Below, one piece after another: positions 46,071 through 57,550 of a stretch of 64,000 nt of DNA. Each line of letters opens with the position of its first letter. The stretch's first letter is position 1. The DNA comes from Cricetomys ansorgei (lineage: Eukaryota; Chordata; Mammalia; Rodentia; Nesomyidae). The translations under genes and the position numbers were made by a program. The DNA is taken from contig JAMJFZ010001815.1 in assembly GCA_026225945.1 (NCBI GenBank), positions 4,563,501 to 4,627,500 of the forward strand. The letters run 5' to 3'. The notes under the pieces were generated by a model that saw only the letters and a program-made list of their open reading frames with translations, searched no databases and was not told the origin of the DNA.

Positions 46071-47999
46071 TGCAAGTTATTCATTATCTCACACCCTTGA
46101 GGTCAATATTTTGTAATTCTAACATTCACTATATTAATCAATTTTAAGTATTTAAATTCAGAAGAAAATTAGAAAGAGTTTTAATAGAAATAAGGAAAGG
46201 ATACTCTGGAAATTGGGTACAGTAATTTATACTTAAGAGTCTAAACTTTACAAAATTTGATGACACAATGAAAGACATGAGACCCTAGAGAACGACCCCA
46301 TGTTTTAACAAATGCTTAGCAGATATCCAAAGGGAGCTGGGATGGTGATTTTAAGTCAATTTCCAACTTGTAATCTGAAGTCTGGGTTTTAGTTATGGAA
46401 TAAGAATTGCCTGGGAAAACACTCTCAAATTGTTAACTGAGAGAAAAGAATTCCTATGTCCAGTTTTCTTCCAAGAAAAAGTTCAGTATATTATATTTAT
46501 ATTTTAGTCTGAGGCCATAATAGATGAAAAGGAAGCCTTTCAGATCGAATAAATGACATCACAGCTCCCCTGCTGTAGGGCTTACTCAAGACATTCCAAT
46601 AGAGACATAATCCCTTTTGTCCCTTGGAAATTAAAATGAATCATAGGTAAAAATAGAGCTGGCTGAGAGGGTCTATGTAGCCATTATGATGATTATGCTT
46701 TGTATAACTGTATGCTGGGCTCTGCAATAGGTAAATTGTGCTAAATAAAGAATAGCATTGGTCCTCCTGATAATTACATTCTACAAAATGCCTACTTGCC
46801 AGGGAGTAGATAGAGTGAGAGGAGATTTGGATTCATATTAAAAAATCTTGAATAGAGTGCGAAGTTTAAAATGGTACCATCGATTAAAAATCCATTCATA
46901 AGGGATATTAGAAAAATAAAAAGCACAAGTAAATGAGAGAGATGCTGGCAATTGGAGTCGGCCACAAGGCTGCTCGACCTTACCCCAAATTCAAAAGACA
47001 CATGGCAGAAGCCTCAACAAAACAGAAGTAATTCTCCAAGATCTGGAGTGTTTCCATGCAAATTGGTCACCATTCTTCTGACAAAGGACAAATTTCCTCA
47101 AGATTTCAAGTGCATCTTAAAATATTGAGAGCAGATTTTCATTTTTATCATGGGTTGTTAACTCAGAAATATGTAAGTTCATGAGAAAAATCTGTTAGGG
47201 ACTTCAGAAGATTTCCAGCCTAAGAATCCAAATGGAAATTTGTTGACTCCTGTTTATTCATTTTTATGAGAAACATTACCCAGGAGTCTCCCACCCTGCA
47301 GTGTTTGATCCACCCTCCTGCTGTTAAGAAGGAACAGCCAAGGCTGATGAAAGCAAGTCTCCTTACAAGCTGATGGCTGCCCATAGTATCTAGTAAGGAC
47401 AAGCTTACTTTACAAACTGGAATCTCCGATTGCCCTTTCAAAGACAGTTCTTACCACTTCTCCTTAGCCTCTCCCCCATTGTGTTAGGGTTTTTTTTTTT
47501 TTTCTTCACACATGGGATCTCTCGAGTTGCTTAGAACCACCTTAGCCCAACCACTGTGTCACACTTGAACAAAAACAATCTCTGTACTTCATGTAAAATT
47601 GAGATTAGAAATGTCAGATTCAGGACAAACATAAATATACAGATAATATCAGATGAAGTGTAAGAATTTGCTAGCAGAAGTGGTATTATTTATTTATAAA
47701 ATATATATATTGCGTCTATAATATATGCAATCTGGAATTATTCACTATAGGATTGTTGTATCACTATCATATAACATCATTATTATCATAGAAAAATATG
47801 ACACAATATATGCTTACATAATGTACATTACCCAATAAAAGACCATAATATAGATATGTTTTATATAGAGTAACATTTACTAATCACCAGTTATTTACTC
47901 ATCCTTTACTAGTTTAAATTATGAAAATAATAATATACTTCTCAGGAAGCTATATTACTTTGTGTCTTTCAGTTAATTTTTATCATTTTGCTTACTGAG
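46071..47999. other. Mostly unique non-coding DNA
   Basis: About 1.9 kb with no recognised transposon; 47640-47960 is very AT-rich. A T-run lies at 47491-47502. Short open frames have no domains. Confidence 0.45.
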
Positions 48000-48126
48000 T
48001 AAGCTTCAAAGTATATTTTTATTCATGTTCCTCTATTAATTCTCGTATTAGTTTTTCTTTTGATATTAACAAAATCAGCAGGAAACCTGATATTGGTAAT
48101 TCGAGTCTTGCAAATTTCTCTGGTTA
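48000..48126 (-). mobile_element. Ancient L1 ORF2, antisense, left part
   Basis: 'cctgatattggtaattcgag' and 'tcttgcaaatttctctggtt' read as reverse-complement L1 ORF2. The match stops where the element at 48127 begins and resumes at 48496. Confidence 0.55.
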
Positions 48127-48495
48127 GTGGTGTAGTTTTGATAATAAGTGTCTGCCCCAAATTCTCATGTGATCTAGTACTGGTCCCAAGCATGTGGCGC
48201 TACTTGGAGAGATCCTTGAAATTTTAGGAGCTGAACTCACATTAATGGGAGTATGGTAATGGGAGCATGTTCCTAGGGGTCTGGCTGCCTCCGTCTTTTT
48301 GCACCCTGTCTACCAGGAGGTGGATAGTCTTTGCCACATGCTCCCTGCCAAGGTGTCCTGGCCCATCTTATACCTGGAGTAAATCTGTGGAGTAAAGAAT
48401 GGACTAAAACATCTGAAACCATGTGCTGAAATAAAGTTTCTCCTCTAAGTCATTTATATTGGGCATTTTGTCACAGCAATGAGAAGAATAACTAA
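48127..48495 (+). mobile_element. MaLR/hAT-type medium-reiteration repeat nested in L1
   Basis: 'gtctgccccaaattctcatg' at the 5' side and 'catgtgctgaaataaagttt', 'gggcattttgtcacagcaat' and 'gagaagaataactaac' at the 3' side are typical ends of such a repeat of about 370 bp. Class uncertain between MaLR LTR and hAT/URR1-like. Confidence 0.6.
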
Positions 48496-48720
48496 CCTAG
48501 TTATTGTGCCTAGTGATCTATCAATTTCCACAATCTTCATTTAGTCTTTTGATTCTGGTTTTTTTTTTATTATTATTTATTACTATTCCATTGATTTCTG
48601 TTCTGAGTTTCCTCTTCTGTGCTTCTCCAGTTATAGTGTTCTGTTTGCAGTAGATTATGGGATATAAGTCTTCTATCGCTGTTTCCTAAATGGTCATCCT
48701 TCCAAATTGCTTTTTATATA
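48496..48720 (-). mobile_element. Ancient L1 ORF2, antisense, right part
   Basis: 'gcctagtgatctatcaattt', 'cttttgattctggttttttt' and 'tattccattgatttctgttc' continue the reverse-complement ORF2 interrupted at 48126. Confidence 0.55.
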
Positions 48721-48739
48721 TTTATGCTTATACCTACAG

Positions 48740-49140
48740 ATTTTTGCTGGTTTGAACTTTGGTCAGACAGAGAAGCTATTCTTTGAAGTGCGTAGGGCTT
48801 AATACAGAGACTGAGGGCTCAGCTATGGATAGGGCCCCTATATCAACCTTTCTACTGCCAACATTCAAGAAACTTTGGCGAAGAGGTGGTAAGGAATGTA
48901 AGAGCAGGCAGCCAGGGTAGAGAGCTGTGAAATCCTAACTTCTGTTTATGGTATAGCTATTGCAGGTAACTATGGTTACCTACACAAGACCAATCCAAGA
49001 TTGAAGCTATCAAAATTCCAGCACACTGAGATGGGGGTGATAACTGAGGAACATGAGGGGAGAGAACAGGAGTGGATTCTATCAAAACATATTATATCCA
49101 TTCATAAAATTCTCAAACAATAAATATTTTAATTGTAGAT
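48740..49140 (+). mobile_element. Rodent L1 3' UTR
   Basis: 'gagggctcagctatggatag', 'ggcccctatatcaacctttc', 'ggaatgtaagagcaggcagc', 'ctatggttacctacacaaga' and the terminus 'aaattctcaaacaataaata' follow a rodent L1 3' UTR. Confidence 0.75.
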
Positions 49141-49920
49141 TCTGTAGAATATGCAAAAGCTGTAACTTTTGAAATTATTATAGATCTTGAGTGTTCTGAT
49201 CTATTTTGTCTTTTGATTATTTCTCTATTTGATATTCAGACAATGCTTCAGTCACCATTTACCGGTCCTAGACATGTCATGTCTTACTCCATTCAAAATG
49301 GCAATCAAAACTAACTTACAATATGTCTATAGTGTCCATTTTTATATTTATCCATATAGGAAATAGGCTGTGTTTCAAGTTTTCAGGAACCTGAAGGGAT
49401 AAAGCCTTCAAGTTCCTCTTGTGCTCTTGTTTCTCGTGTCTTTAGAGTTTTCTAAGAGCTCCTTGGTTTTGATAGACATTAGATCTTTCAGTTGTTTTTA
49501 ACACTATATGACATTTAGGGATTTAGGAGTATCTGTAATTAATGATTAAATCTTTGCAATGACTATTTTCCTAGGCTTCATTGTCTTAGTTGAGAGAGAA
49601 AAGCAAAAAGAAGCTAGAATCCTGGATTCTGGAAATAATGCTATGAGGCCATATCATGGTCTAGTCTATCAAGGTTTCCATTGTCTAGAAGGCTCTGAGA
49701 GTACATGGATTTCGTGAAAGATTTTTTCCCTCTCTCAAGAAAAGATTGTGGAGAGCTTTTGTTTCTATCTGTCCATAAGGGAAAGCTTATGAAGCCATGT
49801 GCTCTGTCTCTGAAACTGGGACCCTTGAAGGTTCTATTACTGCCACAGTCCTGCATGCAGCCTCTGGAATTTTGTTAGGAATGGTATGTGACTTCTGACT
49901 ACTCAGTCAAGCCAGTGGCC
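49141..49920. other. Anonymous non-coding DNA
   Basis: No repeat or exon recognised. A 71-codon minus-strand frame at 49641-49856 has no recognised domain. Confidence 0.4.
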
Positions 49921-50050
49921 TTTTGTTGTTGTTTGGTTGGTTTGGTTTGGTTTGGTTGGGTTTTTTTTGTTGTTGTTGTTTTGGTTTGGGTTTTTTTTTT
50001 TTTTTTTGGTCTTTTTTGTTTGTTCTTTTGGTTTGGTTTATTTTTGGTCT
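49921..50050. repeat. T/G-rich low-complexity tract
   Basis: TTGG/GGTTT and TTG units with a T-run near 49991-50006. The open frame across it encodes only Phe/Val/Gly/Leu runs. Confidence 0.92.
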
Positions 50051-50128
50051 TGAGATCTGAATTCTCCTCTGTTACTGTATTTTGGAATGGAAGTTAACAT
50101 ATGTGCTCAGATGAATTCTAGAAATGAC

Positions 50129-50275
50129 ACTGAAGCCAGGTGTGTTGGTGCACACCTTTAATTCCAACACTTAGAAGGCAGAGGCAGATGGATCTCTGTG
50201 AGTTCAAAGGTATCACTGCATAGTGAGTTCCCAAAGAGCCAAGACCATATAGAGTCTGTCTCAAAAAAAAAGGAA
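50129..50275 (+). mobile_element. B1 SINE
   Basis: 'gaagccaggtgtgttggtgc', 'ctttaattccaacacttaga', 'gatggatctctgtgagttca' and 'gagtctgtctcaaaaa'. Moderately diverged. Confidence 0.9.
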
Positions 50276-50389
50276 GAAGAAACAAAGAAGTCATTGAATT
50301 TTATTTTTCATTTTTGCCTTTCCTTTCTCCTTTTTTGTTCTTTTTGCACAAGTTAAAAACATCTAAGCCTTTTACAAAGTAGGAATTGA

Positions 50390-50586
50390 TGGGGCTAGAG
50401 AGATGGCTCAGCAGTTAAAAAACACCTGCAGCTCTTCCAGAGAACAGAGGACCTGATTTTAGCTCCCAGCAACCATATCACTGTAACTCCAGTCCCAGGA
50501 AGATCTGATGCCCTCTTCTGGTCTTTGTGGGCCCCAAGCATGCTTGCAGTGCACAGATATACATGCAGGCAAAACATTCAGACATG
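50390..50586 (+). mobile_element. B2/B3-type SINE
   Basis: 'ggggctagagagatggctca' head, 'cactgtaactccagtcccag', 'tgatgccctcttctggtctt' and 'catgcaggcaaaacattcag' end. It directly abuts a URR1 element. Confidence 0.93.
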
Positions 50587-50922
50587 TTGTGGTGGTTTGA
50601 ATGAGAATGGCCAACATAAGCTCATATATTTGAATATGTAGCCCCAAATTGGTGGGGCTGTTTGGAAAGGATTAGGAGGTATGGGTTTGATGGAGGAGGT
50701 ATACCACTGATGGTGGGCTCTGTCTGCCGCCTGCCTATGGATCAAATGTAAAATACTGTTACAGCTTCATTCTTACCTGCCTATATAGCTCCATGCTCTC
50801 AGCCATGATAGTCATGGACTCTAAGCCTCTGGAACCATGAGCCCTCAAATTAAATTCTTTCTTTTATAAGCTGCCTCGGTCATAATGTTTTGTCATTGCA
50901 CTAGAAAAGTAACTAAGATACA
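50587..50922 (+). mobile_element. URR1-type (hAT-Charlie) element
   Basis: Starts 'tgtggtggtttgaatgagaa', continues with 'ccccaaattggtggggctgt' and 'gtcatggactctaagcctct', and ends 'ctagaaaagtaactaagata'. Nearly complete, without transposase. Confidence 0.88.
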
Positions 50923-52669
50923 ACTATGAATTGGTAATCCTGTACTACCCATTTCTCTACATGTACCATAGGACAACTCCTCAAATGTACAGACACACAG
51001 GAAGACTCTATATGCCTCCAAAAAAGAAAGTATTTGGGTATATTTTTAATTTTCATGTTTATTGTATCTTTCGTGGTCAGATAAACTCCAATTCCATTTT
51101 GCCCGTTTCTTTTATGAAATCTCATCCCAAAGCAAGACTCTGGTAAGAAAAGAACAAAGTGACTGGATGTGGCCTTTGATGTCAGACAATGGAATGTTTT
51201 CATAGAGAAAGGCATGGACAGTAAAAGGGAATAAGATTCAGGAATCTCCAGGAATCTCCGTGTTAAAGTCAGGAGACTTGACAAACGTTTACAAATTTGT
51301 GCCTATTCTGGGAAGTAAACATAGTTTCAAAGGCAATAGATCATGTGATATCACACAACTAATATCCAGAGTTTTTATGTTTTTGTAGGTCCTGGATGGT
51401 GGTCTGATCCCAATTAACCATCATACCTTCTTTGTAATAGAGTATTGAAATAAACTAGGAGACATTTGGGCTCTGTAGGACTGTCTCCATGAAACTCCAT
51501 AGGTCATGTTTTGATCCAAATATTAATTGACAGTGTACTTTAATGTGCATTTTGAGGCTCAGGTAATAACAGTGAGGGAAGCTCATTATCTGCTGGGCAG
51601 GGAGACTGCACAGGATTGTGACATCATGCCATCTGATGCTCAAAAGGGTTTCACTGAATCCAGGGAACATTGCCTGGGGATAAAACCACCCTTTCACCAG
51701 TTTGTGTAGGAGGAAGCCTTCAGTGGCCCATGGAAGTGCCCTTAGGCAGTAGGGTCCCTGTCACCTGCAGTATCATCCAGGCTTTGAAACACACTTCCTT
51801 TTTACTTCTTTAAGGATCTAAAGCTTTCACTCTCACTTTGTCCACCAAGGAAAATTGACGAGCGGGATTCTCATGTCTCAGCTTTTAAAAGAGCTTTCTG
51901 TTTGACAGGTTTCCTTGTTCCCAGCTTAGTGTGTAGAATGTTACCCACTAGAAGTGTGCAGCCATTGGAATCATCTGAATTCCTTTCTTAGGGTTTCGAG
52001 GCAGGGCTGAACCTACCAACAAAGTCCCAGCTAACGCGTGCATTCCTGAAGTAACATTCTGCTCTCTACAGAGCCATTTGGACTTCAGTGAAACAAATTA
52101 GTAATTTGCAAAATGGGAGAAAATGAATAAAAATGACTACCATGTGAAATTGTTTAAGATTGTTTTACATGTACACCACTAGTTGGGCAGAACATCCTAA
52201 AGCTGTGGACCTGCCAGTTCTCAGGCAACAAATAACATATTTGAATAGCCGTTTGTGAAAAGTAAACACTGCTTTTTACAAAAACTACTTTAATGGACTA
52301 TTGTAAAGCTTAAAATCTTAAATTGTTTTTATACATGTTCACTTGAACCAATTTTCTTGAGCACTCTCTATTATGCTTAAGTTCTCCTGGAAGCTGACTC
52401 AGAGGCATGTCTGAGTTCATGTCACTTTTTCAAGAGGTTATTTCAAGCAACCATTGGTAGGAAATTGGTGAAATAACACAAGGAAGAGTGAAAAGCCAGT
52501 AGCCAGGAAGCCAGTACGCATCTAGAGGTTTAGAGTTATGCTACCTAAGGGCAGAGTATGTGACTCAGTAGCTCCCTCTAATTAGAAGGCTTTTAAAAAA
52601 AAATTTCTCCCTTGGATATAGATTTCCTTGATTTTTTCAAAGTAGCAAACCTATTTTATTAAAAATGTT
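50923..52669. other. Mostly unique non-coding DNA
   Basis: About 1.7 kb with no recognised repeat. Opposing open frames at 50913-51284 and 50931-51146 lack any recognised domain. Confidence 0.45.
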
Positions 52670-54155
52670 TTCATATACTGTATTTTGATCATGTTTTTGT
52701 CTTCCCTGAACTCCTCCCAGATCCCTTTGACCTCCAATTACTCAATCTGTCTGTCTCTCTCTCTTTTTTTCTCTCTCTTAAAAGAACCACTAAGATACAG
52801 AAACAGAAACGAAGAAAAGCAGCAGCAACAACAACAGAAACCACAAAATAAAAATCTAAAACAATCAGGCAAAAGACCAGTAAGACGAAAGAGAGATAGA
52901 GAGAGAGAGAGCGAGTGAGAGAGAGAGAGAGAGACAGAGAGAGAGAGAGGGTAAGGAAAGAAGGAAGGAAGGAAGAGAAAAAAGAAAGGAAGAGAAAAAC
53001 GAAAAAGCAAAACAAAACAGAGTTCACACACACAAACAAAAATTCCATTGAGTTTGCTTTGTGTTGGCCAAATATTGATAGGAACAGAGTTTCCCCTGTG
53101 TGGTTGATATTTCCAGTGACACTCCATTGGAAAAACTGAATTTCTCCTTGCCAACAGGTATCAGGTGCAGATAGCTTCCTGATTAGGGGTGAGTCATGAT
53201 GTCCACATTTTCTTCCCTGTACTGGGTCAGCCATTTGGCTTGAACTTGTGCATGTCACTACAGTTTCTGCAAGTTCCCACATTGTAAGACCCTGTTCCCT
53301 TTGAGTCACCCCATCACCTCTGGCACTTATGCTGTTGCCTCTTTTTTTTTTTCTGCACAGATCCCAGAATTTTGTGAAAAGGGGAATTGATGAAGACCTC
53401 CCATTTAGGACTTAGTGCTCCAAAGTATCTCACTCTGCATACTGTCTGGCTATGTGTCCTTGTGCCAATTCCTACCTACTTTAAGTAGAAGCCTATCAGA
53501 TGTAGTTTGAGCAAGGCACTTATTTGGGGGTTCAGAAGTATATTATGAGGAATAATTGGATTGCTATGTTCCTTTAGCAGAGTAATAGTAGTAAGAGTAA
53601 TAATAGTAGTAGTATGTTTTTCTGTAAAGCCATAACCAATATAGTCTTAATTCTTAGCCACATTAGCAATGTCAGATATGTGTTCTATCTCCTAGAATGT
53701 GCCTTAAATCCAATCAAAAAGTGGTTGGTTATGACCATAACATTAGTGCTGCTATTGTACCAATATATCTTGCAGACAAGTCACTACTGATGATCATACT
53801 TCTCATCCTGAATGGTGCAGAGTATGCTTCAAGACCATAAGTGCTAGTCAGAAGCGATGAAGCTTCCAGTCAGGCACCAGTTGACTGTTACATGTTCAGT
53901 GACATATTATAATCTTTAGCAATAGAGCCTTATCATCACGTTTTTGTATAATAAGCAATAACCTTGGCAATACTCTGTGATGTTTTGGGTTTCAATGGGA
54001 CCTTTTTTTGGCTCACTACTCAACAAAATGTAAGTCATGTCTGGCACTTGAAGTTTCGCTTGGTGGCGTAAAATGTCTAGTTGGGGCACTGTGTCCCTCA
54101 TTATATAGTGACTCCATTTAGGTTCCTTTCATATTTGTGTATATTTTTGGAGGCT
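52670..54155 (-). mobile_element. Rodent L1 3' UTR, antisense (left part of interrupted copy)
   Basis: The plus strand opens 'gtattttgatcatgtttttg' and 'tgaactcctcccagatccct', the reverse-complement L1 3' terminus. It continues through 'ttccagtgacactccattgg', 'cccatttaggacttagtgct', 'aatccaatcaaaaagtggtt' and 'tatcttgcagacaagtcact'. The 206-codon open frame at 52689-53309 is sense to this UTR but owes its length to the GA/CT repeat and is not a gene. Confidence 0.82.
52887..53010. repeat. (GA)n/(GGAA)n polypurine tract
   Basis: GA dinucleotides followed by GAAG/GAAA units, inside the antisense L1 3' UTR. Confidence 0.93.
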
Positions 54156-54162
54156 TGTAGAG

Positions 54163-55108
54163 GAATAGGACTGTGTGAAAGCTAGGATGGGTCTATATTC
54201 CAGGGATCTACATTCAGAGTCCTGTATGCTCTGAGTGGAATGTAGATATACCTTTAATCTCAGTATTCAGAGGTGTGAATCTTTAATCCACACCTTTAAT
54301 CCCTAAAAAAAAAAAAAAAAGCAAAAAACAGTGTGGAAAGAGACACAGGAAGCAGAGCTAAGTAAGGAAACAGGGTCATATCAGAAGTGACATCATAGAT
54401 GAGTCAGAGTGAATGACAGTCAAAGTGACTAATCAGAGGAGGAGTTATCAAAGTGAGTCAGTGTGAGGACATGCCCAACTTTCACTAGACAAAGGCAGAC
54501 TGTCAACTCAGAGTCAGAAGAGTCAGTCAAAAGTCAGGTATAGAAGTTACAGAGTCAGTTACAGTAGTGTCAGGAGCAAAGGCAGAGTGGAACAGTAAGG
54601 GCTCAGAGAGAGACACAGAGACACAGCAGAGCTTGGCAGGATAAGTCAGTATCAGACTGGAAGAGGGAGTCAGTTTGAAGGTGAGCAGAGCAGTTCACTC
54701 TGAGGCAACCAGAATTTGCCAGAGTCAGAAGAGTTGAGTCAGAAACAATAAGCTGGTTCCGAAGGTCACTTTGAAATAGGCAGCTTGGAAAACGAGTTTG
54801 AGCCTGAACCAGAAGAGTCGGAGTTCAGAAGGAGTTAGTCAAGGTGGCTTCAGTCAGCAGTAAGTCTTAGAGGTTTATTAGATTGTATGGAGGTTTAAAT
54901 GTTCAAGATTTTAGGAAGGCTGAGAGCCTTTCAGTTCTAAGGCTTAAGGATAGATTATACAGAGGCCAAAATGCTCCAGAGCTCAAGGACTCCAGGATTA
55001 AGGACTGGTGATTAAATCAGACAAAAGAATAAAGGGTTTTGAACCTAAATCTACTGCTACGTCTGGCATGAATCTACATCTACATCAGCTTTTGCAGTAG
55101 TAGATCTC
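54163..55108 (+). mobile_element. Candidate solitary LTR inserted in an L1
   Basis: This block of about 945 bp separates two parts of one antisense L1. It has an internal A-run (54305-54320), many GAGTCAG-like words, three perfect TGAGTCA sites, and an AATAAA signal at 55028-55033 near its right end, as in an LTR with R/U5 at the right. The flanks share TGTAGAG (54156-54162 and 55109-55115), possibly a target-site duplication. Canonical TG...CA ends are not clear and the family is not recognised, so this is a proposal. Confidence 0.45.
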
Positions 55109-55109
55109 T

Positions 55110-55525
55110 GTAGAGTTTTTCTTAGTTGTCTTTCCCTATATTCCCTCCTTTATTTGTCTCTCCCATCCACCTCCCTATTATTCTATTCTAGTTTCCCCCT
55201 TATATCTCCTTAACACTACACTATTTCTCCTTCCTTGGGAGATCCTTTTCTCCCAACTTATCCTTTACTAGGTACCTAACCTCTGTGGTTATTCATATTG
55301 TAGCAAACATATTAAAAGCTTAAAAGCTAGCATCTACATATGAAACAAAACATACAATATGTGTTTTCCGGGGTCTGAATTACACAGAGTTATGTTTCTG
55401 AATCCATCCATTTTGCTTAAAGTTTCATAATTTCATTTTTCATAACAACTGAGTAATATTCCTTTGTCTAAAGTTACCATAAATATCCATTCATCAGTTG
55501 ATCTTGTCACATGTAGCTTGCCTGT
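55110..55525 (-). mobile_element. Rodent L1, antisense (right part of interrupted copy)
   Basis: 'gctagcatctacatatgaaa', 'gtttctgaatccatccattt', 'tttcataatttcatttttca', 'ctgagtaatattcctttgtc' and 'atccattcatcagttgatct' are the reverse complement of the end of ORF2. The position is as expected for the upstream part of the L1 whose 3' UTR is at 52670-54155. Confidence 0.82.
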
Positions 55526-55931
55526 TAGAACAGGTTGATGTATTTGTGTAATCAACAGAAAGCCCTTGGTCGGGTTCCTAGCTCCCTAGGGCAGTGGCTT
55601 TCACAAGTCTGGTTCTTCTAGAGGGTAACACTGACATCACTTGGTAACTTCCCAGTGGTTTTCAACCCTCCTAATACTTTGACCCTTCATAACTGTAATT
55701 TTGCTACTGTTATGAATCATAATGTAAATATCTGATACACAGATGGTATTAGGCAACCCCTGTCTAAACAGTGGAAATTTCCCCAATTTTGGAGTCCTGT
55801 CCCATAGCTCTGTATGTGTTCACAGTTGCTATACAAATTTGCATTACAGGTATTATTTTGGGGTGTGATTTTTCTTTTTTACAAAGTGAAGACTTTCTGG
55901 ATCCTAGAGTAAATTTTCCATTTTAAGTTCA
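55526..55931. other. Anonymous DNA
   Basis: No confident repeat. 'tctggttcttctagagggta' and the following bases are unclassified. Confidence 0.35.
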
Positions 55932-56080
55932 CTGGCATCAGATATAGTAGCATACCTCTTTAATCCCAGGGAGGCAAAGACCAGTAGATCTCTGTGAATT
56001 CAAGGTTAACCTGATGCACATGTCTAATTACAAACCAGCCAAGAGCTGCATAATGAGACCCTGCCTAAAAAAGTATAAAA
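55932..56080 (+). mobile_element. Diverged B1 SINE
   Basis: 'cctctttaatcccagggagg', 'agatctctgtgaattcaagg' and 'aatgagaccctgcctaaaaa'. Confidence 0.82.
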
Positions 56081-56399
56081 TAAAAAGTAAATGAAAGTAA
56101 TTAAATAAATAATCCAACAAACCACAACTAAGAGAATGTCTTCGAGTTATTTCCTAGAGAATGAACTAGCTGAGATTGATTTACTCTAGCTGTGGAAACC
56201 CTAAACAACATTTTCATCTTTGGAAAACGTTTATGCAATCCATCGTTCTTTATTTTAGTCCTTTGGATGGTCATAGACAAATACCAAGTGTTAAGCAATA
56301 TATAAAGAGAAGATTTTTTTTTTTCTAATGTGGCAGAACAGTAAAGGAAAGGATTCACCTCCCCTCAGACTCTTTATAAAGCCGCGTATTCCACTTAAA

Positions 56400-56520
56400 G
56401 GGGAAAGGTTCTCATGAAGACTCACCCACCTCCCATGGCCACATATCTTAACGCTGCATTGGTACCTATATTTTAACAGACTCCGGAGGGGATCACATTA
56501 TTCAAAGTATAACAACTGCA
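56400..56520 (-). mobile_element. Possible MaLR/hAT-type remnant
   Basis: 'acccacctcccatggccaca', 'cgctgcattggtacctatat' and 'ccggaggggatcacattatt' resemble the reverse-complement 5' part of a medium-reiteration repeat. Confidence 0.4.
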
Positions 56521-56706
56521 GCTTACTGTTTTGGTATAAAATTCTAGGGTAAATATCTTTCGACATGAAAAACAAATCGAAGATAGTATTTTACTTTCTC
56601 TCAAAGTATGCATTATCTACTGGGAAATCTAAACTCTTTAGGGCTGTGCAAATCTTCTGTTGAGAAATTGAACAATGTTGTTGATCTCTATCCCCAAATT
56701 TCTAGT

Positions 56707-56925
56707 TTTAATTTTTATTTTATGTGTATGATTGTTTTGCCTGCATATATTCTCCATGCAACATGCACACCTGATGCTTCAGGAGGCCAAAAGAGGGAGG
56801 CAGAGCCCCTGGACCTGAAGTTACAGGTGGTGTGAGCTTCCATATGGGTGCTGGGAACTGAACCTGCGTCCTCTGGATGAGCAACCAATACTCTTGTATG
56901 CCAAGCAACCTCTACAGTCCCTACT
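56707..56925 (-). mobile_element. B2/B3-type SINE
   Basis: Reverse-complement landmarks: 'ttttgcctgcatatattctc', 'ggaggccaaaagagggaggc', 'gtgctgggaactgaacctgc', 'gtcctctggatgagcaacca'. Confidence 0.88.
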
Positions 56926-57450
56926 CCGAGACTTTTAAATATAGAGTCTTACATCTTTGGTTCTGGATTTCGTGACTTTTAGTAGGGACAGATAATTCTG
57001 TTTTCATTTTTTGGATAGCACATCTTTATTTGCTAAGTTTCTCTTTCAGTTGGGTATTGATACAACTCAGTAACATTCTTAGTTCATGTTTGATGTTACT
57101 TTAGATTCCGTTTGAATTTTGTTCTCACAAAGATATTCTTCAACTATATTTTAATCTTTTTTTATTTTAGTTATTATTCTCTTGGTTCAGATGCCTGTTA
57201 TCTCCTATATTTCTTAGCAATTACTTTAATGGATGACATTTAACCATGAATATTCTGATTTTAATGAGCACATTATCAGAATATTTGCTTGACTTTCTCT
57301 TATATTTCTATATTTCTATATTTAATCTTTAAAAATATTATGACTTTTGGGGGTTAGTTTTTTTTTTTTTCAAATCTCAATTATAAAATAAATATGAGTC
57401 CCTGAAAAACTAATTGGAAGCTTCAGGTATGTAGATGAGATTTTTATAAA
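56926..57450. other. Anonymous AT-rich DNA
   Basis: T-rich, possibly a degenerate antisense LINE, but no match is strong enough to call. Confidence 0.35.
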
Positions 57451-57550
57451 ATGATTGTTTCCCTGGATGATGGCCTTCTAAACAATTAAAGTCTTTGAAA
57501 ATGATTATTTCCCTGGGTAATAGTCCTCTAAACAAATTCAGAACTTCATG
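57451..57550. repeat. Imperfect 50-bp tandem duplication
   Basis: ATGATTGTTTCCCTGGATGA at 57451 is repeated as ATGATTATTTCCCTGGGTAA at 57501. Similarity continues through CCTCTAAACAA-like sequence in both units. Confidence 0.85.

Noticed and set aside
52689..53309. 206-codon minus-strand open frame, longest in the window
   Set aside because: It lies in an antisense L1 3' UTR and owes its length to a GA/CT microsatellite that encodes Ser/Leu/Phe runs. No domain is visible.
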